A stretch of 64,000 bases of DNA, taken from the NCBI GenBank assembly GCA_031549865.1, contig JAVBPE010000018.1, forward strand, positions 1 through 64,000, written 5' to 3'. Numbering within the stretch: position 1 is the first letter of the stretch; each line of letters begins with the position of its first letter. The notes under the pieces are model-generated. The model saw nothing but the letters and a program-made list of their open reading frames with translations. It had not been told where the DNA came from and ran no database searches. Shown here one piece after another: positions 44,517 through 54,104 of this stretch. This stretch comes from JAVBPE01 sp031549865 (GTDB lineage Bacteria; Bacillota_I; Bacilli_A; Acholeplasmatales; Anaeroplasmataceae). The position numbers were made by a program, and so were the translations under genes.

Positions 44517-46112
44517 ATGATTAATAAATATTGGGTATTAGAAAGCTTATATAGAGCAACAGGAAATACAAATTCGATGGAGCCTATTTACAACGTATAT
44601 AGAGTATTAAAACTAAAAGAACTAGGGTTCGGATTAGAGTCAACGCCAGAAGACTTAATGTATGGGATGTATTCTGCAAATAGTTTTCCACCATTTAAAG
44701 GCGACGCTAGGAACTTTTATGAAATTTTTAAAATTATTTCTGGTTTTACAGTTGAAGGGTGCATTGATTATATAGAGTATATTCGTACCAGCCAGAAGAA
44801 ATCTTCGGCTACTGAATTTATGATTCCAGATTCATTGGCAAAAATAATGATGAAATCCATTACTAATAGGGTATCAAAAATTTATATTCCGGATTGTGAA
44901 AAATACGGCATAGCATTTTACAATTTGATTAGTTCATACTCTGAATGTAAATTTTATACTTCTTGCGTGGATGCTGATCTGAAAAAGCTTTATCAACTAT
45001 TATATGCACATTTGAATGTTGAGTTTATAAATGCTGACATATACCGAGAAGACTTTGTGCATGAAAAGTTTGATATAATTATTTGCTTTCCTATCATGGG
45101 CGGTCGTTCGCTTATCGACAAAAGTGGTTTTATAAGTAATGAACCCGCCTTAATTGCAGCACAGAATTTGTTATATCATCTCTTTCCAGATGGAAATTTA
45201 ACAATCGTATTACCGGCTAAAGTAACTTTTGGTGGTGGTGACGTTCAATACTTTAGAGATTATATAGATAGTAACTACAAGATTAATGAAATAAGTTCAT
45301 TGCCAAACAAATTATTTTATCCATACATGGCAATTAATACTTATTTATTTAACTTTTCAAATGGCGTAACAGAGGATATTATCTTACGTAAATATTCTCT
45401 TGAAAAAAACAATACAAGCGTTCTTCCTAAGTTAATAGTGGAAGATGAAAAGTTGTATTTTGAAGACGAATTTAGATCATTAAACGGCTGGTCTATTGAT
45501 ATGGCTTTTAATTCTAATGATGAAGAAATACTAAATTTCACAGAGTCACGAGTAAAAAAGAATCAGTTAAAAGATGTTGCAACCTTATTTAGAGGTAGAG
45601 CAATTACTGAAAAAGCTGATGATGGTAATATTGCTATAATCAATATTTCAGATATTTCAGATACCGGCATTGATTATTCAAATTTATATTCTATTAATGA
45701 AGAAGAACGTAAAATAAGCAGATATATTCTTGAAGAAGACGATGTGTTAATTACTGCCAGAGGAACGACTGTAAAAATCGCTGTGTTTAAAGAACAAACC
45801 AAGATTTGTATCCCGTCATCAAACATTATAGTTGCAAGAACAAACAAACTGTTAAAAGGCGCATATTTGAAACTCTTTTTAGAATCCAAGGTCGGCAGCA
45901 AGATGCTTAAGAACCTTCAAAGAGGCGCAACAATTGTAAACATTAATTATCAAGACGTTGAAATGATTGAAGTACCAGTTCCACCAATGGAAAAACAAGA
46001 AGAAGTTGTTGCTAACTATGAAGCTGGACTTGATTTGTATAAAAAAACAGTAACAGAAGCAGAAAAAGCTTGGAAGAAAATACAAGCAGTAATTGAAGAT
46101 GAATTATATTAA
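44517..46112 (+). CDS. Degenerate N6-methylase domain fused to an HsdS-type target recognition domain
   Basis: 531 residues; first gene of the restriction-modification operon. Residues ~1-340 look like an HsdM-type methylase: an N-terminal helical part, a SAM-fold core and the strand preceding the catalytic loop. But the catalytic [DN]PP[FY] is replaced by CFPIMG in FDIIICFPIMGG, and the SAM-binding motif I by IPDCEKYG. Residues ~345-531 are a type I specificity half: LFRGRAITE, EDDVLITARGTTVKIAVF, VNINYQDVEMIEVPVPP and a coiled-coil tail. It probably recognises DNA but does not methylate. GGAGG precedes the ATG. The next gene starts 15 bases on. Confidence 0.72.
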   Translation: MINKYWVLESLYRATGNTNSMEPIYNVYRVLKLKELGFGLESTPEDLMYGMYSANSFPPFKGDARNFYEIFKIISGFTVEGCIDYIEYIRTSQKKSSATEFMIPDSLAKIMMKSITNRVSKIYIPDCEKYGIAFYNLISSYSECKFYTSCVDADLKKLYQLLYAHLNVEFINADIYREDFVHEKFDIIICFPIMGGRSLIDKSGFISNEPALIAAQNLLYHLFPDGNLTIVLPAKVTFGGGDVQYFRDYIDSNYKINEISSLPNKLFYPYMAINTYLFNFSNGVTEDIILRKYSLEKNNTSVLPKLIVEDEKLYFEDEFRSLNGWSIDMAFNSNDEEILNFTESRVKKNQLKDVATLFRGRAITEKADDGNIAIINISDISDTGIDYSNLYSINEEERKISRYILEEDDVLITARGTTVKIAVFKEQTKICIPSSNIIVARTNKLLKGAYLKLFLESKVGSKMLKNLQRGATIVNINYQDVEMIEVPVPPMEKQEEVVANYEAGLDLYKKTVTEAEKAWKKIQAVIEDELY

Positions 46113-46127
46113 AAGGAGTAGGAAAAT

Positions 46128-48533
46128 ATGCTAGGTGCAATTATAGGAGATATTGTTGGTTCAAGATATGAATTCAATAATGTCAAAACAAAAGAATTTG
46201 AATTTTTAAATTATAAATGCTTTTTTACAGATGATTCTGTAATGACAATGGCTATTGCGAAGGCAATCATTGAAAGTAAAAAAGACTACAGTGATCTAAA
46301 TGAAAAGGCTGTAAAATATATGAGAACTATTGGACGTAACTATCCAGACTCAGGATATGGTGGAAGATTTTATGAATGGATGTTCTCTGATAATCCACAA
46401 CCTTATAATAGTTTTGGTAACGGAGCGGCAATGAGGGTTAGTGCTTGCGGATGGGTAGCAAATTCTATTAAAGAGGCCGTTATGCTTTCAAAGAGAGTTA
46501 CTGAAGTTACGCATAATAACGCCGAGGGGATAAAAGGTGCTGAGGCGGTAGCTGTTGCAATATATTTGGCCAGAACTGGAAAAAATATTTTTGAAATTAG
46601 AGATTATATAAACAAAAATTATTATCCAATGAATTTTAGACTAGATGATATTCGTGAAACATATCAGTTCAATGAGACTTGTCAAGACACAGTGCCGCAA
46701 GCGATAACTGCATTTCTAGAGTCGAATAGTTTTGAAGATGCAGTAAGAAATGCTGTTTCGATCGGAGGCGATAGCGATACATTGGCAGCCATAACTGGCA
46801 GTATTGCTGAAGCTTACTATGGGATTCCAACAGAAATTAAGAAGCATGCAATAACTTATTTAGACGAAAGATTGCTTGCAATTTTAACAGAGTTTGAAAA
46901 TATATATCCTTCACTTATGGAAAAAATTATTGAATCCAATAGTGTTGGAATAAAAACAAAAGAAAAATCTATTAAGAATGGAGGAAGATCAAAAATGATA
47001 GAAGACACGATGAATAACGCAGACATTGATTTGCTTGAAAGTGAATTGTCTGCTGAAGAAATTTCTAGTAAAAAATTGTTTAATCATTTATTTGAGGCTT
47101 GCAACATTCTTAGAGGGCCAATTAACCAAGATGAATACAAAAGTTATGTAACACCAATTTTATTTTTTAAGAGAATTTCTGATGTATATGATGAAGAAAC
47201 CGAAAAAGCTTTAAACGATTCTGGAGGTGATGTGGATTTTGCTAGTTTTGATGAAAATCACAGTTTTGTTATTCCAGACAATTGCCATTGGAATGACGTT
47301 AGAGATGCAAGTTCTAACATTGGTACAGCTATTGTAAATGCAATGAGTGGCATTGAAAGGGCCAATCCTGATACCTTAAGTGGAATATTCAGTAGTTTTG
47401 ATGATGCTACTTGGACAGATAAATCAAAACTATCTGATGAAAGGTTGAAAAATTTGATTGAACATATGTCCTCAATTAAAGTTGGAAACAATAATTATTC
47501 TGCAGATGTAATGGGAGATGCATACGAATTTTTAATTAAAAAATTCGCAGATCTATCCAAGAAAAACGCTGGAGAATTTTACACACCTAGAACAATAGTA
47601 AAATTGCTAGTAAATTTACTTGATCCAAAACCAGGTGATGAGGTTTATGATCCTGCATGTGGAACTGGTGGTATGTTGATAGAAGCAATTCATCATATAA
47701 ATAATGATAGATTAACCTATGGAAGAATATATGGTCAAGAGAAAAATCTTGCCACATCAGCAATCGCTAGGATGAATCTATTTTTACATGGCGGTAAGGA
47801 CTTTAAGATATTACAAGGAGATACGCTTCGCAATCCAAAATTTTTAAGAGCAGGAAAAGTGCAAAAATTTGATTGCGTAATTGCAAATCCTCCATTTGGT
47901 TTAGATAAATGGGGTGCAGATCAATTTGAAGTAGATCCATATGGTCGTAACATATGGGGGACACCATCTGATACAAGCGCTGATTTTGCATGGCTTCAAC
48001 ACATGGTTTCATCAATGAAAAACAAAAATGGAAGATGTGCGGTAATTTTACCGCAGGGAGTGTTATTCCATGGTAGTAAAGCTGGGGAAATGCGAAATAA
48101 GCTCATTTCATCGGATGTAATTGAATGTGTGATCACTTTAGTTGGCGGCGTATTTTTTGCTGCAGGAGTAAATGCATGTATTTTACTATTAAATAATAAT
48201 AAGCAAAATGTGCACAAAGGGAAAATATGTATGATTGATGCAACAAAAATCTATACTGCAAAACGAGCACAAAATATAATGACAGAACAGAACATAGAGG
48301 AAGTATTTAAATTGTATCAGAACTATACAAATGTTATTGAAAAATGTGAGATTGTAGCGATAAAAGATTTATTAGATACATTAATGCCAAACGTCTATAT
48401 AAAAAAAATAATAGCTGGAAAAGTTTCATCATTAGAAATTAAAAAGCAATATATAATTAATTATGAAAAAATGGTTATTAGCGAAATGAAAGCGAAAAAA
48501 CTTTTATTAGAGGGAGGATACTTAGATGAGTAA
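46128..48533 (+). CDS. ADP-ribosylglycohydrolase (DraG/ARH)-HsdM fusion
   Basis: 801 residues. Residues 1-265 are a full ADP-ribosylglycohydrolase: GAIIGDIVGSRYE, FTDDSVMTMA and GGDSDTLAAI, the last two holding the magnesium-binding Asp pairs. Residues 290-801 are a complete type I methylase subunit: helical N-terminus FNHLFEACNILRGPINQDEYK, SAM site DPACGTGG, catalytic NPPFG. The linker codons at 46980-46984 spell GGAGG, and ten bases on is an ATG at 46995 (MIEDTMNN), so free HsdM may also be made from an internal start. GAGTAG precedes the fusion start. It overlaps the next hsdM by eight bases. Confidence 0.9.
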   Translation: MLGAIIGDIVGSRYEFNNVKTKEFEFLNYKCFFTDDSVMTMAIAKAIIESKKDYSDLNEKAVKYMRTIGRNYPDSGYGGRFYEWMFSDNPQPYNSFGNGAAMRVSACGWVANSIKEAVMLSKRVTEVTHNNAEGIKGAEAVAVAIYLARTGKNIFEIRDYINKNYYPMNFRLDDIRETYQFNETCQDTVPQAITAFLESNSFEDAVRNAVSIGGDSDTLAAITGSIAEAYYGIPTEIKKHAITYLDERLLAILTEFENIYPSLMEKIIESNSVGIKTKEKSIKNGGRSKMIEDTMNNADIDLLESELSAEEISSKKLFNHLFEACNILRGPINQDEYKSYVTPILFFKRISDVYDEETEKALNDSGGDVDFASFDENHSFVIPDNCHWNDVRDASSNIGTAIVNAMSGIERANPDTLSGIFSSFDDATWTDKSKLSDERLKNLIEHMSSIKVGNNNYSADVMGDAYEFLIKKFADLSKKNAGEFYTPRTIVKLLVNLLDPKPGDEVYDPACGTGGMLIEAIHHINNDRLTYGRIYGQEKNLATSAIARMNLFLHGGKDFKILQGDTLRNPKFLRAGKVQKFDCVIANPPFGLDKWGADQFEVDPYGRNIWGTPSDTSADFAWLQHMVSSMKNKNGRCAVILPQGVLFHGSKAGEMRNKLISSDVIECVITLVGGVFFAAGVNACILLLNNNKQNVHKGKICMIDATKIYTAKRAQNIMTEQNIEEVFKLYQNYTNVIEKCEIVAIKDLLDTLMPNVYIKKIIAGKVSSLEIKKQYIINYEKMVISEMKAKKLLLEGGYLDE

Positions 48534-50022
48534 TAGAATTAAATTAGAAGATCTTGAAACATATTTATGGGATTCAGCGGTTTTATTGAGAACAAATATT
48601 GATGCTGGAGCATATAAGCAATATATTTTCCCTCTATTATTTTTCAAAAGAATTTGTGATGTTTATGATGAAGAAACAAATACTGCTTTTGATAAATATG
48701 GAAATGATGCATTTGAATTTGATGAAGATGAATTGCACACTTTTATAATTCCTAAAGGATATCATTGGAATGATGTTAGAGAAACAACAGAAAATGTTGG
48801 TTTGTCTATTATAACAGCATTTAGAAAAATTGAAAAAGCTAATAAAGAAAAACTACGTGGAGTATTTGGGGATGCCGCTTGGACTAATAAGAACAGATTA
48901 CCAGACAAATTACTTAAGGATATTATAGAACATTTTAGCACTCAAACTTTATCCATTGAGAATTGTCCGGAAGATGAACTAGGACAAGGCTATGAATACT
49001 TAGTAAAGAAATTTGCTGACGATAGTGGACATACAGCACAAGAATTTTATACTAACAGAACTGTGGTTCATCTTATGACAGAAATGCTTCAACCAAAATC
49101 AGGAGAATCTATATACGATCCGACATGTGGAAGTGCAGGCATGTTAATTTCCGCTATTGCATATCTGAAGTTGAAAGGTGCAGAATGGAGAAATGTCTCT
49201 ATATATGGTCAAGAGATAAATTCATTATCATCTTCAATAGCAAAAATGAACCTTTTTCTACATGGCGTAAAAGATTTTAATATCGTAAATGATGACACTC
49301 TTGCTATGCCTGCGTTTATAGAAAAAGGGAAATTAAAACAATTTGATATGGTCCTAGCAAATCCACCATATTCTATAAGCCAATGGGATAGAAAAGCATT
49401 TGAATCTGATAAATATGGTAGAAACTTCTTAGGTGTTCCGCCACAAGGTCGAGCTGATTATGCATTTATTCAACATATTCTTAAAAGCATGAGCTCTCAA
49501 AGTGGAAGATGCGCTATTTTATTACCTCATGGTGTTTTAAGTAGAAATGAGGAAAAAATAATAAGAGAAAAACTTCTTAAAGCAGATTTGTTAGAATGTG
49601 TTGTGGGTATTGGCAAAAATTTATTCTATAATAGTCCAATGGAAGCATGCATTATGATTTGTAGAACAAGAAAGCCAAAAGACAGAGTTGGTAAAGTGCT
49701 TTTTATAAATGCTAAAAACGAAATTACTAGAAAAGATTCCTTTAGTTACTTAGAAAACAAACATATAGAAAAAATTGTAGAGGCTTATAATAATTTTGAC
49801 AAAATAAATAATTTTGCAGAAGTTGTTAGTATTGGTGATTTGTTATCAAATAATTCATCTTTGAGTATCGGATATTATGTGAATCATATTGTCGAAAAGG
49901 CGAATGATAAAGGTTTTAGTATCACTGATTGTTATTTAGAATGGATTAGTACTTCTGAAAAAATTAATGAAAAAATGTCAAATATTGTCGATTTGATAAA
50001 AGGTGGTGTTGACAATGAGTAA
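48526..50022 (+). CDS. hsdM: Type I restriction-modification methylase HsdM (second copy)
   Basis: N6-adenine methylase of 498 residues. The order is the usual one: N-terminal helical domain (LEDLETYLWDSAVLLRTNID), SAM site YDPTCGSAGMLI, catalytic NPPYS and a C-terminal helical part. It is a paralogue of the HsdM half of the preceding gene and keeps both catalytic motifs, so the operon makes two active-looking methylases. Start and stop overlap those of its neighbours (ATGAGTAA-type overlaps), showing tight coupling. GGAGG lies upstream, inside the fusion gene. Confidence 0.95.
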   Translation: MSNRIKLEDLETYLWDSAVLLRTNIDAGAYKQYIFPLLFFKRICDVYDEETNTAFDKYGNDAFEFDEDELHTFIIPKGYHWNDVRETTENVGLSIITAFRKIEKANKEKLRGVFGDAAWTNKNRLPDKLLKDIIEHFSTQTLSIENCPEDELGQGYEYLVKKFADDSGHTAQEFYTNRTVVHLMTEMLQPKSGESIYDPTCGSAGMLISAIAYLKLKGAEWRNVSIYGQEINSLSSSIAKMNLFLHGVKDFNIVNDDTLAMPAFIEKGKLKQFDMVLANPPYSISQWDRKAFESDKYGRNFLGVPPQGRADYAFIQHILKSMSSQSGRCAILLPHGVLSRNEEKIIREKLLKADLLECVVGIGKNLFYNSPMEACIMICRTRKPKDRVGKVLFINAKNEITRKDSFSYLENKHIEKIVEAYNNFDKINNFAEVVSIGDLLSNNSSLSIGYYVNHIVEKANDKGFSITDCYLEWISTSEKINEKMSNIVDLIKGGVDNE

Positions 50023-51166
50023 AATTAAATTAGGTGATGTATTAATTAGGGTGAAAGAATCGGTAGATAAAGATAATACTGATTTAGTTTATTATATTGG
50101 TGGAGAGCATTATGAATCAAGATCACTTACAATTAATAATAAAGGCAAAATAGAAGGTAGTACAATAGGCCCAGCTTTTAGCACAAAGTTCAAAGCGGGT
50201 GATGTATTGTTAATGTCAAGAAATCCTCATTTAAGAAAAGCTGGAATTGTGAATTTTGATGGTATCTGTTCAGACGTAAGCTACATCATAAGAACTAAAG
50301 ATGAAAATGTTGTAATGCAGCAGTTTATTCCTATTTTATTTCAAAGCGATCTTTTTTGGGATTTTGCTGAAAAAAATAAAAAAGGATCAACTAATTTTTT
50401 CTTAAATTGGAGTGATTTCGAAAGATTTGAGTTTGAATTGCCTACTTTGGATAAACAACAACAGTTAGTTAATGTTTTATGGGCTATAAATGACAATGTA
50501 GAATGTTATAAGGAAATGCTATTGCAAAATGATAAATTAATTAGAGCAGAATTCGACGAAATGTGTGAAAACATAAAAGAAACTATTTCTTTAGCAGATT
50601 GTTGCAAAATCCATGCAAGAATTGGCTGGCAAGCATTGACAAAAAAAGAGCATTTAACCTCAGGAGAATTTTTGCTAATAACCGGTACTGATTTTTTAGA
50701 TGGTGAAATAAATTATTCAACCTGCGTCTATGTTTCTGAAGACAGGTACAAAATGGACGAACATATAATTTTAAAAGAGAATGATGTGCTTGTTACTAAA
50801 GATGGAACGATTGGAAAAGTGGCAATTGTTCGTAATTTACCAAAACCTGCAACATTAAATAGTGGAATATTCGTTATAAGGCCAGATGATAGATTTAATA
50901 AAGAATTTATCTCATATGTTTTTACTGGTCCTGTCTTTGCAGAATTTGTTGATAAAGTTAAAACTGGAGCAACAATTAAGCACTTAAATCAAAATAAAAT
51001 GTTGCAATTCAAGATACCTCTTCCAACATATAAAAAGCAAGAAGATTTTGCAAAATTTGTTTGCATGATAATGGAAATTAAAAGATCATTGCAAGAAGGA
51101 ATAATCCATTTAAATAATGTTTATCAAAGAATCGTAAATCAAAATCTATCATTAAAGGAGGAATAA
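50015..51166 (+). CDS. hsdS: Type I restriction-modification specificity subunit HsdS
   Basis: 383 residues with two target recognition domains: residues ~1-150 (GDVLLMSRNP, NFFLNWSDFERFEFELPTLD) and ~185-345 (ENDVLVTKDGTIGKVAIV, ATIKHLNQNKMLQFKIPLP), each followed by a conserved helix. Together they read a bipartite DNA site. The start is the ATG at 50015, overlapping the hsdM stop by eight bases, with AAGGTGGTG upstream. A third, separate recognition domain is present in the 44517 gene, so alternative complexes are possible. Confidence 0.94.
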   Translation: MSKIKLGDVLIRVKESVDKDNTDLVYYIGGEHYESRSLTINNKGKIEGSTIGPAFSTKFKAGDVLLMSRNPHLRKAGIVNFDGICSDVSYIIRTKDENVVMQQFIPILFQSDLFWDFAEKNKKGSTNFFLNWSDFERFEFELPTLDKQQQLVNVLWAINDNVECYKEMLLQNDKLIRAEFDEMCENIKETISLADCCKIHARIGWQALTKKEHLTSGEFLLITGTDFLDGEINYSTCVYVSEDRYKMDEHIILKENDVLVTKDGTIGKVAIVRNLPKPATLNSGIFVIRPDDRFNKEFISYVFTGPVFAEFVDKVKTGATIKHLNQNKMLQFKIPLPTYKKQEDFAKFVCMIMEIKRSLQEGIIHLNNVYQRIVNQNLSLKEE

Positions 51167-51167
51167 T

Positions 51168-54083
51168 ATGTCAGTATTTAATGAAGACAATACAATAGAG
51201 CAAATGATCATTGCCACATTAAGTAGCAACGGCTGGAAGTTTGTTTCACCTGAAGACTTGAATCGTGAATTATCTGATGTGATGGTTGAATCAATGGTTA
51301 AGGATGCCTTAATTAGATTAAATCCTGAAATTGCGGAAGAACCGTCTCGTGCCGATGAAGTAATTTATAAGCTTCGTACATTGATTAATAGTGTTCAGGC
51401 ACACAATTTGGTCACTCAAAACGAAACATTTAAAAAATGGATCTTTGAAGAAAATTCTTATCCATTTGGTAAAGATGGAAGAATGGTACCAATCAGATTC
51501 TTTGGTACCATAACAAAAGAAAACCTTAGCTTAAATGAATATGTAGTTACTAATCAATGGTCGTATCCTTGCGATGAAGGTGGAAAAAGACTAGACATTG
51601 TGCTTTTAATCAATGGATTTCCTATTGCGATTGGTGAATTAAAAACGCCGGTTCGTAGTGCTATTTCTTGGGTTGATGCTGCTTCGGATATTTTGAGTTA
51701 TGAAAAAAGCATTCCTCAAATGTTTGTAACTAATGTATTCAATTTTGCAACAGAAGGAAAGTGTTTTAGATATGCAGCAATAAATGCAAACATGAATTTA
51801 TGGGGACCTTGGCATACAGATACACATAAAATTGAAGGCGGGTTAGCTGACGTTAAAATTAGTATTGAAGATATGATTACTCCTGAAAAAATAATGGATA
51901 TTTTCCAATTCTTCACAATGTTTGCAACGGATAAGAAATATAGAAAATATAAGATTATATGTCGCTATCAACAATATGAAGGAGCGAATTCTATAGTTCA
52001 AAGAGTTTTGACCGGATATCCAAAGAAGGGCTTGATATGGCATTTTCAAGGTTCTGGTAAATCGCTACTTATGGTATTTGCAGCACAAAAACTACGTATG
52101 GTTCCTGAATTAAGAAATCCAACAGTAGTAATAGTAGATGATCGTATTGATCTTGAAACACAAATTACCGCTACATTTAATGCATCAGATATTCCGAATC
52201 TTGCAAGCGCTGGTTCTAAAGAAGAGTTGATATCTTTCTTTAAGGGAGATATGCGAAAAATACTTATTACAACAATATTTAAATTTGGCGAAGTCGAAGG
52301 TGAATTAAATAGACGTGACAATATTATATTAATGGTTGATGAAGCGCATAGAACTCAAGAAGGTAATCTTGGTGAAAAAATGAGGCTTGCACTTCCAAAC
52401 GCATTTTTCTTTGGATTAACTGGTACGCCAATTAATAGAGTTGACCGTAATACATTTGCAACTTTTGGTGCAGATGAGGATAGAAGCGGCTATATGAGCA
52501 AATATTCATTCTCAGATTCTATTAGAGACAAAGCTACCTTACCTCTAAACTTTGAACCAGTTCCGGTGGACTTGCATGTTGATAAGGACACTTTGGATAC
52601 AGAGTTCGATGTTTTAACGGAAAGCCTAACAGAGGAGCAAAGGGCGCAACTATCAGCAAGAGTAAACATGAAAGCAATATTTTATAGCCCTGCTCGTATT
52701 AAGAAAGTCTGCGAGCATATTGTAAAACACTACAGAGAGAAAATCGAGCCAAATGGTTATAAAGGACAAGTTGTGTGTTATGACCGAGAATGTTGTATCC
52801 GCTATAAAGAAGAATTTGACAAATTAATGGGTGAAGAAGAAACAACTGTAGTTATAGATACGAATAGCGATAAGGAAGATAGATATAAAAAGTTTAGACG
52901 AGATAGAGATGAAGAAGGACGAGTTCTTGATTCATTTAGGGATCCTAAAAGCTCATTAAAACTTGTAATTGTTACGGCAAAACTATTAACTGGCTTTGAC
53001 GCTCCAATTTTACAAGCAATGTATCTTGATAAACCGATGAAAGATCACACATTGTTACAAGCTATTTGTAGAACTAACCGTACTTATGATGAAGGAAAAA
53101 CACATGGATTAATTGTTGACTACACTGGTATTTTTGATAATGTGGCAAGAGCATTAGACTTCGATGAAAACACTATGAAGAAAATTATTTCTAACATTGA
53201 AGAAATAAAGAAACAATTACCTGCCTTGCTAAAAAAATGTTTGAGTTACTTTATGGGTGTGGATCGCACTGTACAGGGTTGGGAAGGTTTAATGGCTGCA
53301 CAGGAGTGCCTACCAACTAACAAAGAAAAAGATGCTTTTGCTGCAGATTATAGAGTGTTAAACAGAGCATGGAATGCATTATCACCAGACGATTTCTTAT
53401 TTCCATATAGCGTTGATTATCAGTGGCTTTCAAAAGTTTACGAATCAGTTAAACCAACTGATGGAACTGGAAAATTAATCTGGAGTACTCTCGGACCAAA
53501 GACAATTGAATTGGTGCACAGAAATATATCTGTTGGAGCAGTCCATGATAATGAAGAAATACTAACGCTTGATGCCAATTTAATTGATGAGTTCATTTCA
53601 AAGAATGGCGATATTAAGAAAGCAACGAAGAAAATTGAAATTAGCCTGGTTTCCAAAATATTAGGACATAGCAACGAGCCGAGATTTGTAAAACTTGGTG
53701 AGAAACTTGAGGCTCTGCGTGAAAAACATGAGCAAGGATTAATCACTAGTATAGAATTCTTAAAGTTACTTTTGGAATTGGCAAAAGAAGCTGCACAAGC
53801 AGAAAAAGAATACGTGCCTGAAGATGAAGTGAATAAAGGTATCGCTGCTCTGACAGAATTGTTTAATAGCGTCAAAAATAGAGCAACTCCAATTATCGTT
53901 GAACGCATTGTAAAAGATATTGATGACATAGTTAGAATTGTTAGATTCGATGGTTGGCAAAACACAACAGCAGGTAAGCAGGAAGTAAAAAAGGCGTTAA
54001 GAAGTGTTGTATGGATTAAATACAAGATTAAAGATATTGATGTATTTGATAAGTCATACAAGTATATAGAACAATACTATTAA
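51168..54083 (+). CDS. hsdR: Type I restriction endonuclease subunit HsdR
   Basis: 971 residues. N-terminal nuclease domain with the PD-(D/E)XK-like centre (KRLDIVLLING...IGELKTP, around residue 150). The translocase follows: Walker A QGSGKS (about 294), DEAH in MVDEAHRTQEG (about 390), LTGTPI, and helicase motif VI QAICRTNR. The C-terminal part binds the methylase complex. All motor and nuclease residues I can check are present, so the system looks active. It starts after AAGGAGG, one base past the hsdS stop. Confidence 0.96.
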   Translation: MSVFNEDNTIEQMIIATLSSNGWKFVSPEDLNRELSDVMVESMVKDALIRLNPEIAEEPSRADEVIYKLRTLINSVQAHNLVTQNETFKKWIFEENSYPFGKDGRMVPIRFFGTITKENLSLNEYVVTNQWSYPCDEGGKRLDIVLLINGFPIAIGELKTPVRSAISWVDAASDILSYEKSIPQMFVTNVFNFATEGKCFRYAAINANMNLWGPWHTDTHKIEGGLADVKISIEDMITPEKIMDIFQFFTMFATDKKYRKYKIICRYQQYEGANSIVQRVLTGYPKKGLIWHFQGSGKSLLMVFAAQKLRMVPELRNPTVVIVDDRIDLETQITATFNASDIPNLASAGSKEELISFFKGDMRKILITTIFKFGEVEGELNRRDNIILMVDEAHRTQEGNLGEKMRLALPNAFFFGLTGTPINRVDRNTFATFGADEDRSGYMSKYSFSDSIRDKATLPLNFEPVPVDLHVDKDTLDTEFDVLTESLTEEQRAQLSARVNMKAIFYSPARIKKVCEHIVKHYREKIEPNGYKGQVVCYDRECCIRYKEEFDKLMGEEETTVVIDTNSDKEDRYKKFRRDRDEEGRVLDSFRDPKSSLKLVIVTAKLLTGFDAPILQAMYLDKPMKDHTLLQAICRTNRTYDEGKTHGLIVDYTGIFDNVARALDFDENTMKKIISNIEEIKKQLPALLKKCLSYFMGVDRTVQGWEGLMAAQECLPTNKEKDAFAADYRVLNRAWNALSPDDFLFPYSVDYQWLSKVYESVKPTDGTGKLIWSTLGPKTIELVHRNISVGAVHDNEEILTLDANLIDEFISKNGDIKKATKKIEISLVSKILGHSNEPRFVKLGEKLEALREKHEQGLITSIEFLKLLLELAKEAAQAEKEYVPEDEVNKGIAALTELFNSVKNRATPIIVERIVKDIDDIVRIVRFDGWQNTTAGKQEVKKALRSVVWIKYKIKDIDVFDKSYKYIEQYY

Positions 54084-54104
54084 AATTTAAGGGAGGTGAA
54101 CTGC

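Noticed and set aside
46900..47000. Frameshift or assembly join between the ADP-ribosylglycohydrolase and HsdM
   Set aside because: The frame is continuous with no base needed to be added or lost; a missing stop codon explains it more simply. Resequencing would still be useful.
53438..54061. 207-codon minus-strand open frame inside hsdR
   Set aside because: It lies wholly within the strongly supported hsdR frame, has no recognisable motif and no neighbouring minus-strand unit; it is a mirror effect of the codon pattern.
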